From: Anarhynchus alexandrinus
Taxonomy: Eukaryota > Chordata > Aves > Charadriiformes > Charadriidae
NCBI GenBank assembly: GCA_008711295.1
Contig: VUYV01000073.1
Location: 744,001-808,000 of the forward strand
DNA length: 64,000 bases
Reading direction: 5' to 3'
The notes under the pieces are model-generated. The model did no database searches and was not told where the DNA came from. It was given only the letters and a program-made list of their open reading frames with translations. A program made the position numbers and the translations under genes. This document shows positions 1 through 23,500 of the stretch, in pieces; position 1 is the first letter of the stretch; each line of letters begins with the position of its first letter.

Positions 1-1791
1 ATGTTCTAATATTTCAGCAACACATGTGCCGGGTTCTTTAAATTCACAAATGTTGCTAATCTGAAATGAGAATTTCAGATATTTTTGCGAGCCTATTTCA
101 GCTGAGCTAATTTTACAACAGTGTTGTTGAATGAAATGTGCACATAATTTTGTATCGGTCGTGGGTGGATCACCCATGTCTTGAATATTGAGATGAGCTG
201 TGGCAGCCAGATGAAGTATCCACAGCACAGAATTCTATTAAATGTATAATCGGGTTTGTTAAATGATTAGGTAGTGAAAAAGTTCACTGCAAATGAACAA
301 GTTCAGAAAGTTTGATGTAGATCTGTCATTCACACAGTCTCTAATATTGAAGTATTAAGTATAATATAGCCATTGTTGCTTAGGTATGTATATACTTTCC
401 CTGAATTTCAGAAGCAAAAGATCAAGACCACAGAAAAGTTGCAATTCAAATTCGTTTGTAGGCAGAGCAAAGAACATGTTCCCATTCTAGAATCCTTCTT
501 GATTTTCTTATATGCTTTTTTCCTCGTAGTACTTTTTATAAATTTTAGACTACAGAATGTCATGACAAAGTGGTAAAGTGACATTGACAAGTTTGTATTG
601 CTGTTTTGTGGTAGTGTGTTCCTACATGCCATAGTACCTATATTTAAAAATTTAAAGTATGGTAGCATTAAATGTATTGATTACTATTAAATAGTCTTAC
701 GTTTTTGTAGTAACTGTTGCAAATCAAACCACCTGTCAAGACAGGCTGTGGAGTCATATGGAAATGACGCCGAATGAGAAGTATCGAAAAGGTTAAAAAC
801 GTGACGGCTGCCCGTTGCAGGGCTCCGGGCACGCTGGGCTGGCTGGTGGGCGAGGGGCTGCGGCGGCTGCGGGACGTGTTTCGGATGCTCCCCTCCAGTC
901 GAAAAGTTGCGTAACGCAGAGCCAAGAGCAAGAATTTTGAGCATTGTCAGCTGTTACGCAGGACGTTTTGGTGTTTCCTTTTGGACAGCTGACCTGCTCT
1001 CCAGAGACAATATAAACAATCGCCGTAATAAAAAATCAAAGTAGGCAGGGAGATTCCGTTGCATAATCTCCTTTTATTTTTAAGGAGACTTCGTTTCCTG
1101 GAAATGCCTTTGATTGCGTGTCAGTGTTAAAATTTAAACTGTTTTATGTAGCTGTCACTGGTGGATAATTGCTAACAGGTGGAAGGAGAAGAGGAAAAGA
1201 TTACAGCATTGTGCTCAGTAGGTTGATGGTGAGATGTGATTTAGCTGAACCGTCCCCTTTTCACACTTCTCAGAGCATGAGAATAGGACGTAGTTTCGGT
1301 CATCTGAAGGAGACAAAGGCCAGAAGGAAGCGCTTTCGCTTCTTAATTTTTGCGAGGGGAGCGGCAGGCGGGCAGAAGTCCTTGCTGTGTTCCTTGAGCA
1401 CGCCAAAGAGCAACAGGTTAAAGCTGGCAGCCTGTTATCTTCGCGGTCTAGCTTTTAGAAATCCCCATAACGTAACGCACTTGAAATAGATGTCGTCATC
1501 AGCTCCTGCCCCGAGTACTAAGCCTGATCAAATACATGTGACAGAAGATGGTGGAGTAGAGTGCAGCAGCTATTCATGTGGTAGGAGTGGTTATTGTATT
1601 AGGGTATACTTTTTGTTGACAGGCCAGCATGTTTTGAGTTAAAATTCTGCAGCTGTCTCTCTCTCCCCCTCTCTCACTTTCTCTCTGTGGATTTGTACAA
1701 ATTCCAAGCTCCTCTGCAACAGTCGCACCCTTCTTATTTTGTTCTGAATAGATTTCACTCGTTTGTTTTTGTTTTGTTTTTTTCCCAGCAG
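1..1791 (+). other. MAP3K7: MAP3K7 intron 12, 3' part
   Basis: This is intronic sequence before the first recognisable exon. I looked for alternative exon 12 (27 residues in human TAK1) and did not find it, so it lies upstream of the window. The stretch is AT-rich apart from a CpG-rich patch near 760-970. A pyrimidine tract with CT repeats (about 1653-1688) and a T-rich run lead to the acceptor at 1791. Short open frames here match nothing I know. Confidence 0.8.
760..970. promoter_or_regulatory. CpG-rich patch inside MAP3K7 intron 12
   Basis: About 200 bases with many CpG dinucleotides stand out from the AT-rich intron on either side. The core holds CCGGGCACGC, GCGGCGGC and GGGACGTG, and a flank reads TTGCGTAACGC. 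CpG is normally depleted in vertebrate introns, so the patch may be unmethylated regulatory DNA or a recent GC-biased insertion. No promoter motif or coding frame is convincing. Confidence 0.3.
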
Positions 1792-13347
<11,556 letters not shown>

Positions 13348-14309
13348 TTTCCTGGGACCTTTCAAATGAAAAATATGCACAGAAAAGACTGATTTTTTTT
13401 TTTTTATTATTATTATGATTATCCCTTATTATGACAACTCATGGGTGTTAGCTTCTTGGTGTGATCTGTATTTGTCTGCTACACTTAAGATCATTTATTT
13501 TTCTTTTTCCTATGGTGGACATCCATCCAGTTCAACAGGTTAATCGAATAAGGTGAGAAAAGTGACTTGAATTAACCAACAGCCCTCAGTTTAAAGCAAG
13601 AACAGTGGCTGTGTGCATGCTCCTTGTGTGAAGGCTAGCCTGACAAGTGTTAAAGTGGCTGCTAAATTGTAAGATCTTGGGTTTAGTTTTTGGTGTTACC
13701 TCGATAAGAGCAAAACAAAATCTTGCCTGTTTAAGAATGGTTTTGTTCCAGTGTCTCATCTCAAACTATTAATATGACGATTTTTTTCAGGACTTAAACA
13801 TGTACCAAGCTGCAGAGGTGATGCTGGCTGACCAGAGTAATTCATGATGCGTTAGTGATGCCTCTTACCTGTAGACATAGTGTATTTTTTCCACATGCAA
13901 AATGGTAGGCAAACTGATGCCAGCGTCCTTGGTTCAGTGCTTTGATAGCCCTGCATTTTGACTAATACGTTTCTTGTAATCTTGCATTCATAAAATATTT
14001 GAAGTAAAAGGCTGTATTTTCTTTACTTTCTTGGGGGGAATGGCATGCAGTTTCATCTAGTTACTGGGCAAAAGTTATGAAGGTGACTCGCTGGGCAAAG
14101 TAGGTCCCTTGTATAAAAGAGGGAAAGAATCAAAAATGTGCGAAAGTGTGTGTTAAACCTTTAAAGCTTTTGTCCCTGTAGCATCTTTGAAAGGAAATTC
14201 AGAAAGCAAATTAATACGGAATTTCAAATACTTACCCCCTTCATACCCCTTCTTGGATTTTTTTTTTTTTCTCCTTACAACTTATTTGCTGAGAAGCATT
14301 TACCATAAA

Positions 14310-14317
14310 TGTAAATA
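14310..14317 (+). promoter_or_regulatory. Pumilio-type element in the 3' UTR
   Basis: TGTAAATA fits the PUM1/PUM2 consensus TGTANATA on the transcribed strand, about 960 bases after the stop codon. Function is inferred from the motif alone. Confidence 0.35.
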
Positions 14318-15064
14318 AGTTTGTTTTGGATAGGGAGAGAAGGGTTTGGGGAAATGAATTTATTTTAAATAGCAAATTATGAAATGGAGTTGAGTATGCA
14401 AATAGCGGAAGCTATTAAGAAAATGAGGGAAATGGCTTAGATCTCCACCAGGAATCTCAGTTATTCCACTCATTTGAACATAGTTCAAAGGAAGTCCATC
14501 ACAGAATGCCTGCTGCCTTTGCGACTGAAGAATTGCATTTAATGAACTCAAGCAGAATATGTAATGATCAGTGTCATTATTTACCATTATTACATGGGAG
14601 AAAATAACTACTTGTTTACATTGCAGATTGATTATTTGGATTATGAATTATATTTTAACTGGTACAAAAATGAGGCACTTCTAGATCTAATGAGAAATTA
14701 TTCCTTACGTAAGCTCTTGGCATACTCAGTTGTGGGCAGGGTTTTAAGAACACCCTTTTGCAAAGGGAAACTAGAAAATTGAAGTTCAGCTGCTGAGCCC
14801 TCAAAATATAAAAGAATTAATCTGAAATTTAACTTATGCCTATTTCAAATGAATAATTATTCATAAAAGACCATGAGCAGAACTTGGAAAAACATTAAGG
14901 GTAAAAACCTCACAGTAGCTTCTGTCTCCCTTCCTGCCTACCGGATAACAGACACTAATCCTATTGTACTTATCTGTGAACAACAAAGGTGACGAACAGT
15001 TTGCTGAAGAGTGTCATCCTGACCTCAAACTAAATCTATTGTTGGCAAACCTTTGGGAGTTAGA

Positions 15065-15101
15065 AACCCTTCCCTCCTTTTATTTAAATAAAGGAAGGGT
15101 T
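15065..15101 (+). terminator. Hairpin enclosing an internal AATAAA in the MAP3K7 3' UTR
   Basis: AACCCTTCC at 15065-15073 pairs perfectly with GGAAGGGTT at 15093-15101. A further TTTATTT/AAATAAA pairing lies inside, with a few unpaired bases on the left arm. The AATAAA at 15087-15092 therefore sits in the right arm. It could be a proximal poly(A) signal partly hidden by RNA structure, or simply a chance inverted repeat. Confidence 0.35.
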
Positions 15102-16217
15102 ATCATTCCCAAAACCTTAGCAGATAATTTGATTAGTTAGCTGAAACTGATATTGGGATCAACTTAAGGGCACACATATTTATAGCAAAATGTAATTGGC
15201 AGAGAAAATAACTGTAGTATTAGTAATAGCACAAGTTATCCAGAGCATTGCTGTTCACATACATCTGTCCATCTACCAAAATGGACACACCGGGTGATCA
15301 GCAGCTTGATTAACATATGCTGAAGCCTGAAGTAGAGCAGCGTAAATACAGATGCTCGACTTCAGATGCACGGTTGATCATTACATACACAAAATCATTT
15401 CCCAGGAGACTTTTTACAGTTCGCCTCGTCATAAAAGAGATATGCTGAAGGTAAATCAGTATTGTACGTGAAAAGTCACTTTATGGCGAAGTCTGAATCA
15501 TGAAAGTGAACACGATGATAACTTAATGGTACATAATACAAAAGTCTGTTCTAACAGTTGCTTACGACTTTTCAGGGTTTACATTAAAAAGGGTCTCAGA
15601 TGGTAAAATAAGTACTATGCTTCCCTGCACTGTTGAACTCTGCTCCATTCAATAGTTAGCTTATATTGCTCTTGTAACTTAAAAAGGGAATTTGAAGTTT
15701 GACCTTTTGCCTTCAAATTGCCCCTTTCTTAATTCCACCAAAACTTTAATAAGTATTTGCCCAGATTTCTCAGTGAAGTGTTCTGTGTGGCAAAATCTGT
15801 GTGTCATAAAAAAAACCTGTAAGGGTAGAATATAGCAGTTTGGGCTAAGAAGAGTTTAACAGCTTAAATTTCAGTGACCTTTGTTATTTTCATAAGGCTC
15901 TTGTTTTAACGTTGTTTACAAATGTACTTTTATTTTTCTGTTAAACTATCTGGAGTGTTCAGGAGTTTTTTCATGTACTCTTTTTTGTCCAGTTAAAGCT
16001 GTTCCTCTGATAATGGAGGTGAAACATCTAGTTCTGTCTGGGCACTGCCTTCTCAGAAAAGGTAACAGGCTCTGCTTTTTGTTACAGTATGTGTTCTGTA
16101 AGATATTGTGTAATTGAAAGTATACTTCTGTACACTGTGCAGTTCTGCCAAAAATGCTTTTTTTTAGGCTTTTTGGTTTTTTTTCTGATGAGAAGTTGAA
16201 GATTGTAACTCAAAACT

Positions 16218-16225
16218 TGTACATA
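16218..16225 (+). promoter_or_regulatory. Pumilio-type element near the distal poly(A) signal
   Basis: TGTACATA fits TGTANATA and lies about 90 bases before the candidate AATAAA at 16311. Positions close to the 3' end are typical for active Pumilio sites, but this is motif evidence only. Confidence 0.35.
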
Positions 16226-16310
16226 AAATGGTGAATGATTTCATATGATTCAGGAATGAGCAGTGTGGCTTTCTGCTACAGGGTTTTCTTACGTTGTCAG
16301 GAATCTAATT

Positions 16311-16316
16311 AATAAA
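16311..16316 (+). terminator. MAP3K7: Candidate distal polyadenylation signal of MAP3K7
   Basis: A canonical AATAAA lies about 3 kb after the stop codon. The sequence changes character about 100 bases further on. Cleavage would be expected 10-30 bases downstream, around 16330-16340. This is an inference from the motif and its position only. Confidence 0.45.
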
Positions 16317-16920
16317 AGCTGAGAGACTTCCACAAACATGTAGTAATGCCCCAACGCGTGCCAGGGCATCCTTGATCTCCAATGGAATCCCACGCAGGGT
16401 GGGGGATAATCATCATGCAGTTGTTCCCACCGCCGAAAGAGAATTCTTCTGCTATTAGCTCTTCCCTTCCTGTGTGCAGAAGCAGGGGGTAGGATGAATA
16501 GTCCTGCTCATAACTGAGTATCAAGATATTTTGAGAATGCCACGTCTTTCAGACGGATGTTCCACAAAAAGATAAGCGCTCATCTTTCGTTGTTCCGTTC
16601 GGACAAATTCCATTCCCGGGAACTTCTCTATTTTGTTCATAATGGATTTTACTGCTTGAGAGTTTCCATTGCCATACCACAGACAGAGACAACCCCTTAA
16701 CTGTCTCCTTGCCTGTGTGAGGGACACAAAATCGTGCTTCAGATCGGTTCTGAGCTGCTTTGAACAACTCGGCCATTTCAGGTGCCCTGCTCAAACCTGG
16801 AGGAAAGTTTGAAAGGATAAGGGCAAAAAAAAGGTGCGGCACAGTCAACCCCTCAAAATACGGATTTCCCTGTGGTGAACTAGTTGAAGAGGAGGATCTT
16901 AAAGTAAGCTTGTGTTCGTA

Positions 16921-16939
16921 TACACACAGACTGTGTGTA
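16921..16939. repeat. 19-bp palindrome in an AC/GT-rich tract
   Basis: TACACACAG, one A, then CTGTGTGTA form a perfect inverted repeat within a longer GT/AC-rich stretch (about 16910-16970). It is most likely a degenerate dinucleotide repeat. Confidence 0.6.
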
Positions 16940-19900
16940 CACATTGTTGTGTACGTATGTGTATAGGTATAGAGAGCTGTGTACATCAAATCAGAATTGG
17001 TAGATGTCTTTTTATTTCCAAAATCTGAGCTTTCTGCAGTTAGCTTTTACTTAATTTAAAGATGTCACTAGATGAGTGGTGCTCTAAGCCTGTGAGGATC
17101 GAGTTCTTTAGAGACAGATAAATACAGGTGTGCGTATGTGTTGGTGCATCAGTTATTTTCTGTGCCGGGTAACCCTTTTCTACTTCTTGCAGGGACAGTT
17201 CAGATCTCCCACCGCACTCGGGAGAGATTTGCTGCAAATGTTTTGACTTTGAACCTACATCCTGACTCTGGTTGTGGAGGGGTACTTAATGAATGAGCAA
17301 AACTGAATTTAGACCAAATACTTTAATTTTTTTAATTATTAATAAAATGCTCTCTTAAAATACTTCCAGAGCACTGCTCATCCTAGGGCTTTAACCTAAA
17401 CAAGCATTAATGACAAAAAAAGGGTTTTATTCATAGCTGTGTGCTTTACACTAAGCAGCTAAAAATTTGAGATACTCCAAAGGAGAAAATAGGGTTGTGT
17501 TCACATAACAGCACACGCTTTGTCAATATGCTCCTTCTACCTTGGATAAAAGCAGCCCAGCTTGGGAACTGTTGCTTTTTATGGATGGAAAGAGAGAAGC
17601 AGATCATGGCATTACAAGAAGTTAAAAGCATATCCAACCTTGTGAAGAAAAGGCAGTGGGAGAGGGGAGACCTGGCAGCGGGTGGAGCGGAGCTCCTGCC
17701 TCCTTGGTGGGAGACCACAGCTCTTCGCCGGTGCTGGGGGATATGGGGGGGTGACACTGTGCACCCCGACTGCGGCTCCCTAGCGGCACACAGACTGCAG
17801 TTGCAAGTTTCGGCTTCCCTCAGACCTCTGCCTGTCCTTGAGCAATGGGTCCTCCCTGCGTAAATATGGATCTGCTAGCGCTGACCTGCAGACTGGTGGA
17901 AATGCAATGGTCTTCCCTTTTTCCCTGCCACGCTTTTCCCTCCCACTGGTGTTGAAGGGGAGAGGCTGTGGAGCAGCTGCACGTAGGCTGCTCTCCAGTG
18001 GTATTTAGGCAGAAGACCAAGGAGTGACTTGCATTCATATAACCTGTGGGCTCAGCACATGGGATGGGACGTGATTTTTAGCTTATAGCAGAAAATTAGA
18101 AAAAAAAAATTCCTAGTTGTAGGATACTTGAAGACCATATGATGAGGTGGATATGCCTAAGAGCTCCGTCTGGGTCTGTTCCTCTCCTTTTTCATGAGAA
18201 GCAGCAAGGTGGACTTTGCCTGTTGGGCCACCTTTGAGCGACATGCGAGGCCACCGTGGCTGTCCTGGTAGTTTCTGTAGTGTGAAAAGAGGGGTGACCA
18301 AAAAGCTGCTTAAGAAAAGGAGGAGAGCTGTTTTCACTCAGCCTTTTATGCAGCATTGCTGGCGTCAACACAGCCTATGTTTAAAGTTACTGAGACTCCC
18401 TCCCAAAACCAGGCAAAGTTACAAAGATTAGGCTACGAGAGAGAATAAATTGTCCTATCATCTGAGCGTGTCCGTATTTGCCAAGCTGCTGCTGCAGAAG
18501 TGTTCCTGTGAGCATCTTTGTTCTCGAAGGCCCCAGAAGAGCCTGCCTGTGCCCCACACCAGCGGGCTCCTCAAACAGCTGTCTCCAAAAAGTTAAACCC
18601 GGTACGTGCAAATCAGACTCTTTTTAAAGTTTCTTACATCATCGTTAGCAACGCGGCTAAAGCATAGCCGGGAATTGTTCGTGAGGTAGGAGGTGAAGCT
18701 AATTTAGCTCATCCTCTGAGGGCTGCCTGGGGTCTGCCGGGCACAAACTGCTTCTGTCAGTAAAGTGCTCGGGTAGGACCGAAGGGGCAGAAGCGGCACA
18801 AGGGGCCATTTTGGTCAGTGCAGCTGTGGTTTACATCAGAGCCCAGTGCCGTGGCTGAATGGTGGCAGGGCTGCTGGTGACAGCCATGCTGCTGGTTCTC
18901 ATTAGAGGTCTTCAGCTGCTGCTCCAGGTGTCCTTGAGTGCTGGCAGACGCCGCAGCTGCAGCAAAGTGTGAGGTTCAGGGTGATCTTACGCTCATTAAA
19001 AACACTAGGTACCAGGGCATGGCTGAGGAAGGATTTATTTGTTTTGGGGAAAAAACCCAAACCAAAACAAAAAAAAATCTAGAGTGAGGGTCATTGAGCA
19101 CATCGTATCCCACGTCTGTGGATCATGGAAACACACTCGTAGCTTTGGCACAAGCTCTCCTCCGAGCGCACTACCAAAGGAACCACGTGGTGAAACAAGT
19201 GGCGTGGTGGATGCTTTCATGGTTGCCTTCCTGAGTGCTCTGACTTGAAAGTGCAGACCCTGAAAGGAAAAAAAAGAGGAAAAAGCCCTGCTGACACAGC
19301 TGGGCTGGCTTATTGTTTACTTTGCATATTATGGCATCTCTGCCCAAAAAGTGCTGTAGGTCGAACTGAGTTTTCAATCTCAGCTGCTTCAATTCTATGG
19401 TTTTAGGACCACGTAACCTGCACCTCCTGGGCAAATCCTCAACCTTCACCGGCATTGAGCAGGTACAGCTGAAAGGGCTGTTCCTTTCCAAGAGTGGCAG
19501 GAGCCAGTGTACCCATGTGAGGGCCACCAGCACCAGCAACTTCTTTTCTCAAAGTCAGTGACTTGAGCAAGGTGGAGGAGCAGATAAATTTTCCCCTCTA
19601 TAAAGCGTAACTTTTTATCTAACTATTTGTGGAGCAGGACTTCAGGTTAACAAGTTGATCTCTTTCTAATATAATCCTATTGTGATAAATCATGAAAGGG
19701 ATGAACATTAAGAGTCTAAATTGGTTTTAATGGTCTGAGAGCTCCGATTTTGCGGATTTTTTCCTTCCCTGGCACCCAGTCTCTAGCCGGCGCTAGAAGA
19801 GGAGCTAGCTGATATAACCAATTGCACACAGCTTTTCTGTATTCTATTCAGCTCCTACAAATTTAGTCTCTGCCAACGGGGCTCATGTACAAAGATTAGA

Positions 19901-20417
19901 AAGACAGAGATTATTCTTGCTAAAGAAAGTCATAAAATCTAATTACAAAGAAGATGGCTCTAGAGAAGTTTAGCCTTTACTTGATTTATTTGGGAGCAGA
20001 TTTTGTAACAGTGAAGTGAGTCATTTTCAGAATATCTTTAGTAGAGAGAACATCAGTCTAATGGTATGTGTCGATGTTACAAGTTTTTAAGAAGCACTGT
20101 ATCTTCATTTGCCCGAGCGGTTACTTCTAGTCTGGGTATTGAAGTTGCTGGGGGAAAGCAGAGCTTTGGGTTCACAGAAAGTGAACCTGCAAAGTCCCTT
20201 TCTGAAATCAAAATACTGCATCTCAAAACTTTGCAAGAAATATGAGGGAGAATGCCAGTGAGGAAAATGAATTTGCATTCAATTTGGCATGTTAATCCTA
20301 AAGTCTGAAACTGTCTGGTCAGGGAAGGGGGCATGGTGTTCCTAAAAATTTGAGTTTTCCAACTCTGTTGGTCTGAGAGATTGTTACTCTTCCAGCAAAC
20401 CGTGCCTGCCTGAGATC

Positions 20418-20512
20418 CTTTCGCTGTCGCAACTACAGACAGTATCGTGCGACGACCCGCTCGTTGCAAGGCTCCTTAGCAAATACGGTCCTTGACCGGT
20501 AACAGCGCGTGC
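20418..20512. promoter_or_regulatory. CpG-dense patch in intergenic DNA
   Basis: About a dozen CpGs fall within 95 bases, including GTGCGACGACCCGCTCGTTG and CCGGTAACAGCGCGTGCG, in a region otherwise poor in CpG. It may be a small unmethylated regulatory element. No reading frame or repeat family explains it. Confidence 0.25.
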
Positions 20513-23500
20513 GGGGGTAGGAAGAGGGTATGTTCTTCCACATTTCCCAGGAAAGTCCCACTAATATCACAGCAGCAGCTGCAATGGCAGAGTTTCTTAC
20601 AAAGGGTTTACAGTGATAAGCAACTTGCTGCTTAACGTTTCTTCATTTAAATTGGCTTCTTGCACCAAAAGACAGCATTTATTGTAATTACTTATCCCCC
20701 CCTAAAGAAAACATATTAGAATCAATTAAAAGGTAATCTATAAATTAATATTTAAGACATCTGAGGTTTAGATCACTCATTAAAACAAAAGAGCCGTCCA
20801 TGCTGGCAGTGTAATATAAAATTATCTACAGTAGCTGTCTGTCAGCTGGTGCTGCCAGGTCCCAAGAGCCCTTTTTGCTTGCAGGATGAACGAGCTGAAT
20901 GTTTCGAAAAGTGCTTAAAAGAAGCTTAAAAATGCTGACCGATTATGTTCTGGTTCAGTGTCCCTCCTGCTGCGTAATGGACAAGTGTGCAGTAGCTCCG
21001 AAAGACGCTTTAAATACAGAAGCGTTCAGGCGAGGCATTTGTTCATCTGCATTCAAACCACCCCAGCAGCACTCTACGCTGTGAAGATTTTTGCAGGATC
21101 ATCACAACAGATTTCTCAAGTCTCAGTGCTATCGACTCCATCCTCTGCGCTTGCGGTCCAGCCTGAGCGTGTCAAGAGAAGTAAAGTGGGCACCTCCACG
21201 AGCCAGCCAAAAATTGAATGTAATGTCAGTGTTACTGCAGTCGGTTGCATAAAAATTTTGCTGTACAGTACGGCAATGAATCGCAGGCTGTGCGGTTCAC
21301 TTATTAACTTGGCATAAATACAAATCCCTTAAGAATCAGATGATGAACACTAAGCACTTTGAGCTCTCCTGAACCTTTATGATCCAGCGTCTGGTATTTA
21401 TTTGGACTAATGTTCCCCATGGTATCTGCTCAGACCTAATCGTTGCTGTGTGAGTGATGATAATGCACTAATGTCGATTCCCCTTTCTTTCACACACAGC
21501 AGAGTTCAAAAAGTTTCAACGTGATTATAAGTAAGCCCTGGCTCTGGGGACCTTTCCTGTTTTGTTCTGAAGAGATGAGGAAAAGAAAACTACAGGGTTT
21601 TCTTTATTTTCAGGAGCTGAGCGTGCTTGTCAGGGTTTGGAAAGCCTACCCCTGTGTATCTAGGGCAGCAGCTAATGGAAGAAGTTCCTGTTGCTGTGAG
21701 CTTGAAGATACACAGCCTTCTCTGTAACAAGGATCAGGGTTATAGAAGGATGGTGCTGTCTCTGCTCTCCATATTCTTCCCATACCGACCATTTTCTCAG
21801 AGCTCGGCCTCGGAGCACGTAAGTGGAAGGGTAGTAGAAGTATTCACAAAGATGCTTTCTCCCACTTGCTTTGCAAGCAAGGGAGGTGTGTTCCTCCCAC
21901 AGTAAGTCGAGCTGTGAGCTTGAATTTAGGCTCCTGAAGTGGTTGATGCAGAACATACATTTCTGCCTTGTGAGTCAGCGTCCCCATAGACTACATACGT
22001 GTATCTGGGAGAGATTACTCTCAGATGCCTGAAGTTTAGCACTTGCGAGTACCTCAGTAACTCCCCATTTGTCAGCATCTGCCAGTGAGGAAAACCAGAG
22101 ACGATACCTACACCCATTTTGAGCCATCTGGTGTGTTTGTGCTGTTGAAAAGCCAAGTACATATTTGACCTGCAGTTTTCAGCGTAAGAGTGCGTAGCAT
22201 AACTTGCCCTGTTATTTGGATCAAGGCTAATGCTTGACATTATAATAGTCAGGTTTATCCAATTATCCCCAGAATTAGTAGTACCAAGAGCAGCACCGGC
22301 CACGTGTGTGCCTGCAGACAGGCTACAGGAGGACCTGGGATACAAAGAGGAGTCTTGTAGCCACCACAACTCTTCACCTCAAAGAGCAGCAGGGGTGTTA
22401 AGTTATGGCGGTAGTTTTGCAAGGTGAATGCCTATAATCCAGGCTAACGTCGCCCGTTCGCTCTGTGTTGGCCACCCAGCAGGCAAATTAATGGCATGAG
22501 TCATTGTCAACTCCTACTAAATAAACCAGTGACCTAGAGATGAAAGGCTCTGTATCCAAATTGTTTTCATTAATTGCACTGTGGGGCAAGGATAGATTTA
22601 ATTTCAAGGACAGGAATATTAACCTCAATTCCTTTCCTTAATTGAGTGTGGAGAAACAAGCGGCGTAAGCAAGGGAAGCAAAGAACAAGGACATGGGTCA
22701 TTAGCACTGTCATTTGGTCTCACAGGCAGCAGCGTCTTGTAAAAAATGTCATTGCAGCAACCAGGAGGCAAAAGCTTATTTGGCAATATGCAGAGCATAG
22801 GTAATAAGAAAATTTACAGCAGTGATTGGATTTTCACCGGTAATTTAGATGCACTTGTCTCAGCACAGGCTTGTAATGATAAACCGGTAACTGGAGCCCA
22901 TCTTGCAACAATTCACAGGGTAAAAACACCAGCGAAATCCTGCAGAACAGTCTCCTCCATGGACGGTGATTGCCCCATGGGAGCCCTGTGTGGGAAAAAG
23001 CTGTAGTCATTTGGCCTACTTCTATTACTGACATATAACGTTTGCAGAGTATTTCTTATCCAAAGGCTTCAAATCACTTTCCAAAAAGCATTATTACAGC
23101 GAAACAGAGGCCCGAGGTAGTGTAGCTGACCTTCCAGAAGGTCCACACCTGATTTGGAAATAAGACTCGAGTTTCCCGCCTGCCCATCCAGTAATACATC
23201 TGGTGGACTCCAATGATTCTGTCCCTGAATCAGCTGAGCAGCACAATTCAGGAAAAGTTTCTGTGTACCTAGCTTGGCTAGAAAGAGTCCATCCTTTTAG
23301 TTAGCAAAGATGGGGTACTTTTTTTTTTAATTTTTTTTACTGCTGTTTGCAGCTAAGTTGATCAGACTGATACAAGTGGAAGTAAACCGACTACAAACCA
23401 GGTCAGCTGTTGTTGCGAAAGTGGGATAGCAATGAATGAATGGGTACATCTTTTGGATACGCATAACAGGGTGATGAAATTACATCTTAATATGAGATAA

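Larger units (their letters stand above)
13348..16335 (+). other. MAP3K7: MAP3K7 3' untranslated region (probable extent)
   Basis: The AT-rich, T-tract-rich sequence after the stop codon has no long open frame and no transposon, and the first convincing unblocked AATAAA is at 16311. That makes a UTR of about 3 kb. It carries a T tract with TTA repeats at 13391-13420, an AU-rich ATTTATTTTT at 13493, two Pumilio-type sites, and a hairpin around 15065-15101 that contains an internal AATAAA. The end point is inferred; shorter forms may exist. Confidence 0.6.

Noticed and set aside
21971..21979. A MARE-like TGAGTCAGC site as a BACH/MAF element
   Set aside because: TGASTCA heptamers occur across the window at about the chance rate, and this one has only one intact half.
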